Origin: Jeongeupia sp. HS-3
GTDB lineage: Bacteria > Pseudomonadota > Gammaproteobacteria > Burkholderiales > Chitinibacteraceae
Direction of reading: 5' to 3'
Assembly: GCF_015140455.1 (NCBI RefSeq)
Contig: NZ_AP024094.1
Coordinates: forward strand, 558,001-622,000
DNA: 64,000 bases
A program made the position numbers and the translations under genes. Position 1 is the first letter of the stretch. Each line of letters starts with the position of its first letter. Shown here in pieces: positions 8,628-16,827 of this stretch. The notes below the pieces were generated by a model. That model worked only from the letters and a program-made list of their open reading frames with translations, had not been told where the DNA came from and ran no database searches.

Positions 8628-10688
8628 ATGATTCCCCCGTTCAAGTCCTCCCCCCTACCGCTAGTCATTGCCACCCTGTTCGCTGCCGCCGCACCGGCCA
8701 TGGCCGCAGAAAACGAAACGCGGCTCGAATCGGTCGTCGTCACCGCGGCCGGCTACGAACAGAAGATCAAGGAAGCACCGGCGAGCATTTCGGTGATCAC
8801 CCGCGAACAGCTGGAAAGCCAGCCGTTCACCAGTCTCGAGGACGCGGTCCGCCATGTCGAAGGCGTCAGCATTGTCGGTTCGGATCCCAACGAAACCGAT
8901 ATCTCGATCCGCGGCATGCCCGGCGAATACACGCTGATCCTCGTCGACGGCAAACGCCAGAGTACCCGCGAGACGATGAACCGCGGCACCGGCGGCGTGC
9001 AGCCTTACCAGATCCCGCCGATGGAGGCGATCGAGCGGATCGAGGTCGTGCGCGGGCCGATGTCGTCGCTGTACGGCTCGGATGCGATGGGTGGCGTGAT
9101 CAACATCATCACCCGCAAGGTGCAGAAGGCGTGGCACGGTTCGGTGACGGGCGGCGGCACGCTGCAGGAAGACTCGAACTACGGCAACACCGGCGAAGGC
9201 AGCTTCTGGCTCGGCGGCCCGCTCAAGGACGATCTGCTCGGGCTGCAGGTCTATGGCGGCTACAGCAAACGCGGCGAAGACAATATCTATTACCCGAACA
9301 GCCTGACCGAAGGCACCAGTGGCACCAAGAACCTGAACTACGGTGCCAAGCTGACAATCACGCCGACCAAGGATCAGGACATCACGATCGAGGCCGGCCG
9401 CAACGAGCTGACCTATACCAGCACCCCGGGCGAGTCGATCGGCCCCAAGGACGCGTCGTTGAAGACCGAGCACGATCGCACCAACTGGGCGGTGACGCAT
9501 AACGGCCGCTGGGGCTGGGGCACGACGACCGTGGCGCTGTACCAGGAAATCGCCAAACAGATCACCACGACCGCCGGTGTCGTGGGCGCATCCAAGCCCG
9601 AGATCACCAACACGGTGCTCGACGGTCTGGTGACCCTGCCGTTCGACACCAACATCCTCAAGCTGGGTGCGCAATACAACGACAACAAGCTCGACGGCAT
9701 CAGCCGCGAGTCGGTCGTGGCCGGCCATGCGGTCAGCCCGAATTCGGTGAGCAACAAGGTGTGGGCGCTGTTCGCCGAGGACGAGTATTACCTGACCGAG
9801 CAACTCAGCCTGACCGGCGGGCTGCGCCTCGACAACGACGAACGCTACGGCAGCCACTGGACGCCGCGGCTGTACGCGGTCTACAAGGTCACCGACACCA
9901 TCACCGTCCGTGGTGGCGCCGCCAGCGGCTTCAAGGCGCCGAGCCTGCGTCAGACCACGGCCGGCTATTGCATGACCTCGGGCGGCGGTACGCAAAAGCG
10001 CGGCTCCTTGTGCGGCAACCCGGATCTCGAACCGGAAACCAGCGTCACCGAGGAAATCGGCATCCGTTACGACGCGCCGAACGGCACCAACGCCAGCCTG
10101 ACGCTGTTCAACAACGACTTCAAGAACAAGGTCGTCAGCTACGACACCGGCGTGCCGGATCCCTTCAACAAGGCGTTGACGATCTACAAGTACGACAACA
10201 TCGACAAGGTCAACATCAAGGGTGTCGAACTCGGTGGTGCCTTGCCGTTCGCCCGCGACTGGAAGGTCGGCGGTAACTACACCTACACCCAGTCCAAGCG
10301 CGAAGGTGGCGGTGAACCCGCGTTCGATGGCGGCTCGCTCGACGGCCGTCCGCTCGACAAGACGCCGGAGCACATGGCCAATCTGCGCCTCGACTGGACG
10401 CCGATGGAAAAGCTCAACACCTTTGCCCGTGTGACCTACACCGGCAAGCAGTACTGGGCCGCGTTCCGCAACGGTGCGATGAACGTGCGCGAAGCCAGTG
10501 CGTATACCACCGCCGACCTTGGCGCCAGCTACACCTTCAACAAGTACCTGACGGCCAACTTCACCGTGCTGAACATCACCGACGAGATCGAGCCGGTGGA
10601 TGACCGCACCCGCACCGGTGGCCTCGACGGCAACTGGATGGTGCAGGAAGGCCGCCGTTACTGGCTGAGCGTCAACGCCAGCTTCTGA
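8628..10688 (+). CDS. TonB-dependent catecholate siderophore receptor (CirA/IrgA/FepA-like)
   Basis: Outer-membrane receptor of 686 residues. A signal peptide ends near AAPAMA and is followed by a TonB-box-like stretch (LESVVVTAAG). The plug domain spans ~50-170 and shows the IrgA/CirA signature GMPGEYTLILVDGKRQ, IERIEVVRGPMSSLYGSDAMGGVINIITRK. The rest is a 22-strand barrel ending in a terminal aromatic (WLSVNASF). The plug signature favours catecholate ligands such as enterobactin or its breakdown products. The ATG at 8628 is preferred over the GTG at 8622 because AGAGAG lies seven bases upstream. A Fur-like box lies upstream and a terminator directly downstream. Exact ligand unknown. Confidence 0.92.
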   Translation: MIPPFKSSPLPLVIATLFAAAAPAMAAENETRLESVVVTAAGYEQKIKEAPASISVITREQLESQPFTSLEDAVRHVEGVSIVGSDPNETDISIRGMPGEYTLILVDGKRQSTRETMNRGTGGVQPYQIPPMEAIERIEVVRGPMSSLYGSDAMGGVINIITRKVQKAWHGSVTGGGTLQEDSNYGNTGEGSFWLGGPLKDDLLGLQVYGGYSKRGEDNIYYPNSLTEGTSGTKNLNYGAKLTITPTKDQDITIEAGRNELTYTSTPGESIGPKDASLKTEHDRTNWAVTHNGRWGWGTTTVALYQEIAKQITTTAGVVGASKPEITNTVLDGLVTLPFDTNILKLGAQYNDNKLDGISRESVVAGHAVSPNSVSNKVWALFAEDEYYLTEQLSLTGGLRLDNDERYGSHWTPRLYAVYKVTDTITVRGGAASGFKAPSLRQTTAGYCMTSGGGTQKRGSLCGNPDLEPETSVTEEIGIRYDAPNGTNASLTLFNNDFKNKVVSYDTGVPDPFNKALTIYKYDNIDKVNIKGVELGGALPFARDWKVGGNYTYTQSKREGGGEPAFDGGSLDGRPLDKTPEHMANLRLDWTPMEKLNTFARVTYTGKQYWAAFRNGAMNVREASAYTTADLGASYTFNKYLTANFTVLNITDEIEPVDDRTRTGGLDGNWMVQEGRRYWLSVNASF

Positions 10689-10705
10689 TCCCGACGGTCC
10701 CTCTT

Positions 10706-10742
10706 GCCCGGAGCCGACCGTTCAGCCGGTTCCGGGCTTTTT
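10706..10742 (+). terminator. Rho-independent terminator after the TonB receptor
   Basis: GCCCGGA at 10706 pairs with TCCGGGC at 10731-10737 and is followed by a T-run. It lies between the receptor and the DUF2218 gene, so downstream genes depend on read-through or on their own promoter. Confidence 0.8.
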
Positions 10743-10763
10743 CCATTTCCTAGTGAGGCTTTC

Positions 10764-11072
10764 ATGCCAGCAGCCCATGCCGCCGTCGCCACGCCCGATG
10801 CGGCCCGTTTCCTGTTCAAGTTGTGCAAACACTTTGCCAAGAAAATCCCGGTCGATTTCGACGAGCGCCAAGGCCGTGCCGAGTTCGCTTTCGGCACCTG
10901 TACCTTGAGCGCCAGCGAGACCGAGCTGCGCTTCGATTGCGATTCGCAGAACGACGAGGCGCTGGCCCGGCTGCAATCGGTGCTGGTCGAACACCTGGCG
11001 CTGATGACCCGTGCCAATCCGCTGCCGGTTGTGTGGATCGCCGGCGTGCGGCCACCGGTGACGGCGGCTTGA
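10764..11072 (+). CDS. DUF2218 domain protein
   Basis: Small cytoplasmic protein of 102 residues matching DUF2218 by its pattern (ATPDAARFLFKLCKHFAKKIPVDFDERQGRAEF, then VVWI near the end). The function of this family is not established; members are often found in iron-regulated siderophore operons. It has an SD (GAGG) upstream and sits between the receptor terminator and the Fur-controlled ABC importer. That placement suggests an iron-related accessory role, but this is inference only. No signal peptide or membrane segment. Confidence 0.75.
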   Translation: MPAAHAAVATPDAARFLFKLCKHFAKKIPVDFDERQGRAEFAFGTCTLSASETELRFDCDSQNDEALARLQSVLVEHLALMTRANPLPVVWIAGVRPPVTAA

Positions 11073-11116
11073 TCTGACGCAAGCCCGATGTCCGCCGCCT
11101 GGTTTATAAATGCGGT

Positions 11117-11137
11117 ATAGAATCATTCTCATTTGCA
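11117..11137 (+). promoter_or_regulatory. Fur-like box upstream of the siderophore ABC importer
   Basis: The core AATCATTCTCATTTG (11121-11135) is identical to the core in the receptor promoter. It overlaps a TATAGA -10-like element and lies 25 bases before the binding-protein start. Fur control of the importer follows by analogy. Confidence 0.65.
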
Positions 11138-11160
11138 AGAAAGAAATCCAAGGAGAAGCA

Positions 11161-12288
11161 ATGGTCCAGCGATGGCTGAAACATACCGGGATCGCGCTGG
11201 CGTGCGCGATGGGGCTGGTCGCCGTACAGGCGCATGCGCTCACGGTGACCGATCTGGCCGGCCGCAAGGTCGAGCTGCCGAAGAAGGTCGACCGCATCCT
11301 GCTCGGCGAAGGCCGCCTGTTCTACTCGCTGGCGCTGCTCGAAGGCGACAAGCCGGTCGCGCGCATCGCCGGCTGGCAGGGCGATTTCCGCCAGCTCGAT
11401 CCACAGACCTACGGCCAGTACCGCGCCAAATTCCCCGAGATCGACAAGATCCCGCTGATCGGCAAGACCAGCGAAGCGTCGGTCAGCGGCGAGAAGGTCG
11501 TCTCGCTCAGGCCCGATATCGCCGTGTTCAGCCTCGCCGGCCACGGCCCGAGCGTGCACAACCCGCTGGTCAAGCAGCTCGAAGCCGCGAAGATCCCGGT
11601 GATCTTCGTCGATTTCCGGCTCAAGCCGATGGAAAACACCGTGACCAGCATGCGGCTGATGGGCAAGGCGCTGCAGCGCGAAGCACAGGCCGAGAAGTTC
11701 ATCCGTTTTTACGAACAGAACATGAAGCTGGTCACCGATACGGTGAAAACGATCCCGGCGGCGCAGCGGCCGAAGGCCTTTCTCGATCTGCGCGCCGGTG
11801 CCATGGACGGTATCTACACCGCCGGCAAGGGCAGCCTGGGCGAGATGGTCGAGGCAGCCGGCGGCAGCAATATCGGCAGCGGCCTCCTGAGCACCGAAAT
11901 CGGTGAAGTGAACCTCGAGAAGGTGATCGCGACCAATCCGGCCGTCTACATCGCGACCGGCGCCGGTACGCCAGATGCGAAGCTCGGGCTGAAGTTCGGC
12001 CCGGACGTGAGTGCCGATGTCGCGCGTGCCGCGCTCAAGGCCACGTCGACCCGTGCCCAGCTCGGCGCACTCGGCGCGGTGCGCAACGGCAAGTCCTACG
12101 GCGCGTGGCACCACTTCTACAACACGCCGTATCACGTCGTACTGGTGCAGCAGTTCGCCAAGTGGCTGCAGCCGGCGGCGTTTGCCAAGCTTGATCCGCA
12201 AGCGACGTGGGCGGCGATGTACAAGGACTTCCTGCCGGCGGTGACGCCGCAGGGGACGTACTGGGTCGACGCCGGGGACGGCCGGTGA
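11161..12288 (+). CDS. Periplasmic iron-siderophore binding protein (FepB/BtuF fold)
   Basis: 375-residue substrate-binding protein with signal peptide (cleavage near VQAHA). The start ATG has AGGAG upstream. It shows the class III binding-protein fold of siderophore/B12 receptors: VTDLAGRKVELPKKVDRILL near the N-terminus, a central helix, and VNLEKVIATNPAVYIATG in the C-lobe. It would carry the ferric siderophore from the outer-membrane receptor to the inner-membrane permease encoded next. Its stop overlaps the permease start (GTGA), implying translational coupling. Preceded by a Fur-like box. Substrate specificity is inferred from the neighbouring catecholate-type receptor. Confidence 0.9.
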   Translation: MVQRWLKHTGIALACAMGLVAVQAHALTVTDLAGRKVELPKKVDRILLGEGRLFYSLALLEGDKPVARIAGWQGDFRQLDPQTYGQYRAKFPEIDKIPLIGKTSEASVSGEKVVSLRPDIAVFSLAGHGPSVHNPLVKQLEAAKIPVIFVDFRLKPMENTVTSMRLMGKALQREAQAEKFIRFYEQNMKLVTDTVKTIPAAQRPKAFLDLRAGAMDGIYTAGKGSLGEMVEAAGGSNIGSGLLSTEIGEVNLEKVIATNPAVYIATGAGTPDAKLGLKFGPDVSADVARAALKATSTRAQLGALGAVRNGKSYGAWHHFYNTPYHVVLVQQFAKWLQPAAFAKLDPQATWAAMYKDFLPAVTPQGTYWVDAGDGR

Positions 12289-13352
12289 GCGCACCCGAAG
12301 TTGACGTACTGAAGCCGGCCGACACCGTCGCCGGCTACCAGCGCCTGCTGGGCCGACGCCTCGCGATCATCGCCGCATTGCTGGTAGTGATCGTTACGTC
12401 CTTGCTGCTCGACTTCACCATCGGCCCGTCGGGCATGCCGATCGGCGATGTGGTCCGGGCGCTGTTCGACCGTGCCGCGGCCGACCCGGCCACCGCGGTC
12501 ATCGTCTGGGACATCCGGCTGCCGTATGCGCTGATCGCCGTCGCGGTCGGCCTGGCGCTGGGCCTGGCCGGTGCCGAGATGCAGACCATCCTGAACAACC
12601 CGCTGGCCAGCCCGTTCACGCTCGGCGTGTCGCAGGCGGCGGCGTTCGGCGCCGCGCTGGCGCTGGTGCTCGACCTGAGCATTCCCGGCGTTTCGCCCGA
12701 ATGGGCCGTCGCGGTCAACGCCTTCATTTTTGCCATGCTGTCGGCATGGCTGCTCGACTTCGTCACCCGCGTCGTCGGCATGAGCACCTCGGGCGTGGTG
12801 CTGTTCGGCATTGCGCTGTTCTTCAGCTTCGACGCGCTGCTGGCGCTGCTGAAGTACGTGGCCAGCGCCGAGGCGCTGCAGGGCGTGGTCATGTGGACGA
12901 TGGGCAGCCTGTCGCGCGCGACCTGGCCCAAGGTGATCGCGCTGTTTGCCGCCTGTGCGCTGCTGCTGCCGTGGTCGATGCGCAATGCGTGGCGGCTGAC
13001 CGCGTTGCGGCTCGGCGAGGATAGAGCCGCGAGCTTCGGCGTCGATGTGCGCCGGTTGCGGCTCGGTTCGCTGACGCGCATCAGCCTCTTGACCGCGCTG
13101 GCGGTGTCCTTCGTCGGCACGATCGGCTTCATTGGCCTGATCGCGCCGCATATCGCACGTCGCCTCGTCGGCGAGGACCACCGTTTCTACCTGCCGGCGA
13201 GCGCGCTGGTCGGTGCGGTGGTGATGTCGCTGGCGTCGGTGGCGTCGAAGAATATCGTGCCGGGCGTGATCGTGCCGGTCGGCATCGTCACCGCGCTGGT
13301 GGGGATTCCGCTATTCATGGCGATCGTGTTCCGCCACGGCGGGAGGGCATGA
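12285..13352 (+). CDS. FecCD-family ABC permease for iron-siderophore
   Basis: Inner-membrane permease of about 355 residues with eight or more hydrophobic segments. It carries FecCD-family signatures such as DIRLPYALIAVAVGLALGLAGAEMQ, NPLASPFTLGVSQAAAFGAAL and GFIGLIAPHIAR. The GTG at 12285 overlaps the binding-protein stop and has GGGGA upstream; longer in-frame starts inside the upstream gene are less likely. A single permease gene suggests a homodimer, as in BtuC-type systems. Its stop overlaps the ATPase start. It forms the import channel with the following ATPase. Confidence 0.92.
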   Translation: MSAPEVDVLKPADTVAGYQRLLGRRLAIIAALLVVIVTSLLLDFTIGPSGMPIGDVVRALFDRAAADPATAVIVWDIRLPYALIAVAVGLALGLAGAEMQTILNNPLASPFTLGVSQAAAFGAALALVLDLSIPGVSPEWAVAVNAFIFAMLSAWLLDFVTRVVGMSTSGVVLFGIALFFSFDALLALLKYVASAEALQGVVMWTMGSLSRATWPKVIALFAACALLLPWSMRNAWRLTALRLGEDRAASFGVDVRRLRLGSLTRISLLTALAVSFVGTIGFIGLIAPHIARRLVGEDHRFYLPASALVGAVVMSLASVASKNIVPGVIVPVGIVTALVGIPLFMAIVFRHGGRA

Positions 13353-14152
13353 TGACGACATTGTCGATTCAAAACGTCCGCGTCCGCTACGGCCGCCGCG
13401 AGGTGATTCCGGGGCTGAACATCGCCGCGCTGCAGCCGGGCGAAGTGACCGCCTTGCTCGGCCCGAACGGCTGCGGCAAGACGACCTTGCTCAAGGCCGT
13501 CGCCGGCCTGGTGCGCTGCGACGGCAAGGTGGTGTTCGACGGCCAGACCTTCGGCTACGGCGATTTCGCCGCGCGGGCGCGCCACATCGCCTACCTGCCG
13601 CAGACCTTGCCGCCGACGGTGCACCTGCGCGTGTTCGAGTCCATCCTCGTCGCCCGCCAGGCGACCGCGGTCGGGCTGGCACGCGGCGGCGACCACGCCG
13701 AAGTGCTGCAGGTGCTCGACCGGCTGGCCATCGGCCATCTGGCGATGCGCTATCTGAGCGAGCTGTCGGGTGGCCAGCGCCAGCTCGTCGGCATCGCGCA
13801 GGCGCTGGTGCGCGCGCCGAAGGTGCTGCTGCTCGACGAACCTTTGTCGGCGCTCGACCTGAACCATCAGTTCCAGGTGATGGACCTGCTGCGGCAGGAA
13901 ACGCGCGCGCGCGGCATGGTCACGGTGATCGTGCTGCACGACCTCAACGTCGCCTTGCGGCATACCGACCGGGCGCTCTTGCTCAAGGAAGGCCGGCTGG
14001 TGGCCGAAGGCAGGCCCGATGCGGTGATCAACGCGGCGACGCTGGCCGAGGTCTACGGCGTGCGCGGGCGGGTCGAGCCGTGCTCGCAGGGGTACAGCCA
14101 GATCATGGTCGACGGTCTCGAACCAGCCCACGATCTTGCTGCGCGCCGCTGA
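13352..14152 (+). CDS. ABC transporter ATPase for iron-siderophore
   Basis: About 266 residues of the FepC/FhuC type. Walker A is GPNGCGKTT, the signature is LSGGQRQL, Walker B is VLLLDEPLSALDL, and the H-loop is VIVLHDLN. Two ATGs are adjacent (13349 and 13352); the second is preferred because GGAGG at 13342-13346 is then five bases away. It completes a receptor-binding protein-permease-ATPase pathway. The last eight or so codons lie inside the left arm of a dispersed repeat (14129 onward), so the C-terminus (HDLAARR) may have been donated by repeat insertion. Confidence 0.93.
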   Translation: MTTLSIQNVRVRYGRREVIPGLNIAALQPGEVTALLGPNGCGKTTLLKAVAGLVRCDGKVVFDGQTFGYGDFAARARHIAYLPQTLPPTVHLRVFESILVARQATAVGLARGGDHAEVLQVLDRLAIGHLAMRYLSELSGGQRQLVGIAQALVRAPKVLLLDEPLSALDLNHQFQVMDLLRQETRARGMVTVIVLHDLNVALRHTDRALLLKEGRLVAEGRPDAVINAATLAEVYGVRGRVEPCSQGYSQIMVDGLEPAHDLAARR

Positions 14153-14254
14153 TCGGGGCTCATGTGCTGCTCGGAATCCTCATTTACTTATGTAAATTCC
14201 GGTTCCTGCGCTGCGCTTCACCCCACTGAGCGTCGCTCGCGACAGATCGTGAAC
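14129..14254. repeat. Dispersed intergenic repeat, copy 2 (expanded)
   Basis: The left arm CACGATCTTG (14129-14138) lies in the 3' end of the ATPase gene. The right half GAGCGTCGC...GACAGATCGTGAAC (to 14254) matches copy 1 at 4986-5010. The centre adds a palindromic hairpin, ATTTAC-TTAT-GTAAAT. Copy 2 is thus about 70 bases longer than copy 1. Confidence 0.65.
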
Positions 14255-14322
14255 CGGTTCTGTCGTTTCGCGACCGAAGAACGCCACCTTCGGGTGGCGT
14301 TCTGCATTCTGTCGGTCAGTGC

Positions 14323-14376
14323 TGGACAAGTAACTTCTTTAAGATATATCTTAAGATGCATCTTTAGATATATCTT
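14323..14376 (+). promoter_or_regulatory. Promoter with three palindromic PadR/YqjI-type operators
   Basis: TTAAGATATATCTTAA (14339-14354), AAGATGCATCTT (14353-14364) and AGATATATCT (14366-14375) are perfect palindromes whose centres lie exactly 12 bp apart. A possible -35 TGGACA (14323-14328) and -10 TATATC (14345-14350) have the first palindrome over the -10. The SD of the PadR gene begins right after, at 14377. Autoregulation by the PadR protein is inferred. Confidence 0.7.
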
Positions 14377-14390
14377 GTGAGGGCTTCATC

Positions 14391-14888
14391 ATGCGAGGCG
14401 AAATGGGAAGTCGGGGCGGCCGCCGTGGCCGCGTGTTCGATCATGGCGATCTGCGCCTGGTGGTGCTTGCACTGACGGCGCAAAGCCCGCGCCACGGTTA
14501 CGAGATCATCAAGGTGATCGAAGAAAAGTTCGGAGGCAACTACGCGCCGAGCCCGGGGGCGATCTACCCGACGCTGACCTTGCTCGACGAGCAGGGCCTG
14601 CTCAAGGGCGAGGTCGACACCGACGGCAAGCGCCGCTACACGGTCACGCCCGATGGCGAGGCGTATATCGTCGCCCACCGCGACACCATCGACGGCGTGA
14701 TGGTGCGGATGGAGCTGATGGCGCGGCGCATGGCCGGCCATATGCCGCCCGAGCGGGTGATGCAGGCGATGCAGACGCTGAAGCAGGCGCTGCTGCTGCG
14801 CGAACACGGCTGGACCGATGCATCGGTCGCCGCCGCCGCCGCCGCAATCGAAACCGCCGCGAGGGAGATCGTCGATGGGCCGCGCTGA
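14391..14888 (+). CDS. yqjI: PadR-family repressor, YqjI/NfeR-like
   Basis: 165-residue PadR transcription factor. A winged helix occupies residues ~15-100 (DLRLVVLALTAQSPRHGYEIIKVIEEKFGGNYAPSPGAIYPTLTLLDEQGLL), followed by an alpha-helical dimerisation domain. It aligns by eye with E. coli YqjI, which represses a ferric reductase gene in response to Ni/Fe. The long His/Cys-rich N-terminus of E. coli YqjI is absent: here only MRGEMGSRGGRRGRVFDHG precedes the winged helix. GAGGG gives a good SD. It precedes a YqjH-type siderophore reductase by 70 bases in the same direction, whereas in E. coli the pair is divergent. The symbol is by analogy. Confidence 0.82.
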   Translation: MRGEMGSRGGRRGRVFDHGDLRLVVLALTAQSPRHGYEIIKVIEEKFGGNYAPSPGAIYPTLTLLDEQGLLKGEVDTDGKRRYTVTPDGEAYIVAHRDTIDGVMVRMELMARRMAGHMPPERVMQAMQTLKQALLLREHGWTDASVAAAAAAIETAAREIVDGPR

Positions 14889-14958
14889 ATCCTGTTGACG
14901 CGGCCATCAATGGCCCAGGCCAGACGCGCCGCGTCGTCCATCAGACAAGGATGAATAC

Positions 14959-15771
14959 ATGCAAGAAAAACACAGTGTTACCCGCGTTCGCCATCCGCTG
15001 AAGATGCGGCTGATCACGGTACGGAAGGCCGAACGCATCGCGCCGCACATGCTGCGCGTGACCTTTGCCGATGAATCGCTGTGCGACTTCACGTCGGCAT
15101 CGCACGACGACCACGTGAAGCTGTTTTTCCCGACGCCGGGTCAGGTGGCGCCGGTGCTGCCGACGCTTGACGAGTCCGGACTGGTTTACGCCGACGATGC
15201 CGAACGTCCGGTCACGCGCGACTACACGCCGCGCAGCTTCGACCCGGTGGCCGGCGAGCTGGTGATCGATTTTGCGCTGCACGGTGACGGCCCGGCGGCA
15301 AGCTGGGCCGAACAGGCCCGGCCCGGCCAGACGCTCGGCACGGCCGGTCCCAAGGGCTCGTTCGTCGTCCCGGACGATTTCGACTGGTATCTGCTGATCG
15401 GCGACGAAACGGCGCTACCGGCGATCGGTCGCCGGCTGGCCGAGCTGCCGGTCGGCGCCCAAGCGATCGTCATCGTCGAAGTCGGCGGTGCCGGCGAGGA
15501 GATCGTCATGCCGAGCGAAGCGCAAGTCTCGCTGAGCTGGTTGCACCGCAATGGTGAAGCGGCCGGAACGCCGGCGCGGCTGGTTGACGCGGTGCGCGCG
15601 CTGGCGCTGCCGGACGGCGAGGGGTATGTCTGGGCGGCTGCCGAGCTGTCGGTGATCGGCGCGATTCGCAAGGTGCTGGTCGACGAGAAGGGCGTCGACA
15701 GGAAGCGCATCCGCGCCGCCAGCTACTGGAAGCACGGCGCCGTGGCGCACCACAGCGCGCTCGAGGACTGA
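14959..15771 (+). CDS. yqjH: NAD(P)H-dependent ferric-siderophore reductase (SIP family, YqjH/ViuB)
   Basis: 270-residue cytoplasmic flavoprotein of the siderophore-interacting protein family. It reduces Fe3+ in imported siderophores to Fe2+, releasing the metal. The FAD-binding motif is RDYTPRSFD (residues ~91-99). The NAD(P)H domain begins LLIGDETALPAIGRRL, and the C-terminal SYWKHG motif is diagnostic of the family. It is probably co-transcribed with the PadR gene and completes the island: uptake, hydrolysis, reduction. The ATG follows AAGG by a normal spacing. A terminator stands just downstream. Confidence 0.93.
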   Translation: MQEKHSVTRVRHPLKMRLITVRKAERIAPHMLRVTFADESLCDFTSASHDDHVKLFFPTPGQVAPVLPTLDESGLVYADDAERPVTRDYTPRSFDPVAGELVIDFALHGDGPAASWAEQARPGQTLGTAGPKGSFVVPDDFDWYLLIGDETALPAIGRRLAELPVGAQAIVIVEVGGAGEEIVMPSEAQVSLSWLHRNGEAAGTPARLVDAVRALALPDGEGYVWAAAELSVIGAIRKVLVDEKGVDRKRIRAASYWKHGAVAHHSALED

Positions 15772-15848
15772 GCCCAAGACCCTGCTGGCTACGTGCACCG
15801 GGTTTGCGCCAGCGTCCTCGGGGCTCCTGTCGCGCAGGTCGTAGATTC

Positions 15849-15872
15849 GAACCCCGCTCAGGCGGGGTTTTT
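15849..15872 (+). terminator. Terminator after the siderophore reductase
   Basis: CCCCGC (15852-15857) and GCGGGG (15862-15867) form a stem followed by TTTTT. It overlaps the 3' end of the convergent EamA gene, whose stop codon lies in the loop. Confidence 0.8.
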
Positions 15873-16709
15873 CCTTGGCGCCAGTAGCAGCGATGAGGCA
15901 ATCACCGCGCCGCCGAGCAGCATTCGCGGCACGCTGCCTTCCGGGTGGCCGATGACGAGGCTGATCGCGATGCCGACCGGGATATGCATATTGTTCATCG
16001 CGCCGAGCCGGCCGGCATCGACCATGCACGCGCCCTTGTTCCACCAGAAGTAGCCGAGCGCGGTCGATACGAGGCCGAGAAACACCAGCACCGCCCACTG
16101 GGCCTCGGTCGTCGGCAGTTTGGCTGGATTGCCGAACAAGAGGTACGACGGCAGCGCAACGAGGAGTGCGCCGATGAAGAAGTAGCCGAAACTGGCGTGT
16201 TGCGGCAGCGGGCTCGGGTGGCGGCGCAGCAGGTGCTTGTAGCCGATCTGGCCGGCGGCAAAGCTCAGGTTCGCCAGCTGCAGCAGCAGGAAGCCGGCGA
16301 GGTAGTCGCCGGTCAGCGCGTCGTAGCGGACGATGGCCGCGCCGATCACCGCAACCAGCGCCGCGAGCAGTGCGCGCGGCTTGAAGCGGCGGCTCATTGC
16401 GTCGTCGATCAGCGTGATGTAGATCGGCGTGAAGATCGTGAACAGCAGCACCTCGGGCACGGTCAGGAAGCGGAACGCCCGGTACAGGCACAGATAGGTG
16501 ACGCCGAACTGCATCGCGCCGACGGCGATCAGGCCGAGCCTGAGCGGCGGCACAACCGCGCGCCAGCGCAGGAAAGGCAGGAATACCGCGCCGGCGAGCA
16601 CGACGCGGGTGAGTACGGCGAAATCGGCATCGATGCGGCCGGCGAGAAAGGCGCCGATCAGGTTGAACGACAGCGCCCAGATGACGGTGATGGTGGCGAG
16701 GGAGGGCAC
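15858..16709 (-). CDS. EamA-family (DMT) transporter
   Basis: 283-residue inner-membrane protein with about ten hydrophobic helices arranged as two EamA repeats, typical of drug/metabolite transporters. Visible motifs include the GYFWWNKGA stretch in the second repeat. The family exports amino acids, other metabolites or drugs; the substrate cannot be read from the sequence. Convergent with the siderophore reductase and divergent from the monooxygenase gene. Its short C-terminus (APRKNPA) runs into the reductase terminator. Confidence 0.85.
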   Translation of the reverse strand: MPSLATITVIWALSFNLIGAFLAGRIDADFAVLTRVVLAGAVFLPFLRWRAVVPPLRLGLIAVGAMQFGVTYLCLYRAFRFLTVPEVLLFTIFTPIYITLIDDAMSRRFKPRALLAALVAVIGAAIVRYDALTGDYLAGFLLLQLANLSFAAGQIGYKHLLRRHPSPLPQHASFGYFFIGALLVALPSYLLFGNPAKLPTTEAQWAVLVFLGLVSTALGYFWWNKGACMVDAGRLGAMNNMHIPVGIAISLVIGHPEGSVPRMLLGGAVIASSLLLAPRKNPA

Positions 16710-16827
16710 GGCAGCGGCGGTGTGTGATGAACGGCCGATGATACCGTAACGGTGGTGCTTGAAATTGCAATCATCGTCGGCACCTGTAGCCGATCGCCCT
16801 GCATCGAGCCCTCACCGAGCAAACATC

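Noticed and set aside
15830-15857. tRNA T-arm-like sequence GATTCGAACCCC
   Set aside because: No matching acceptor, D or anticodon stems in the right positions; the CCCCGC/GCGGGG part is a terminator.
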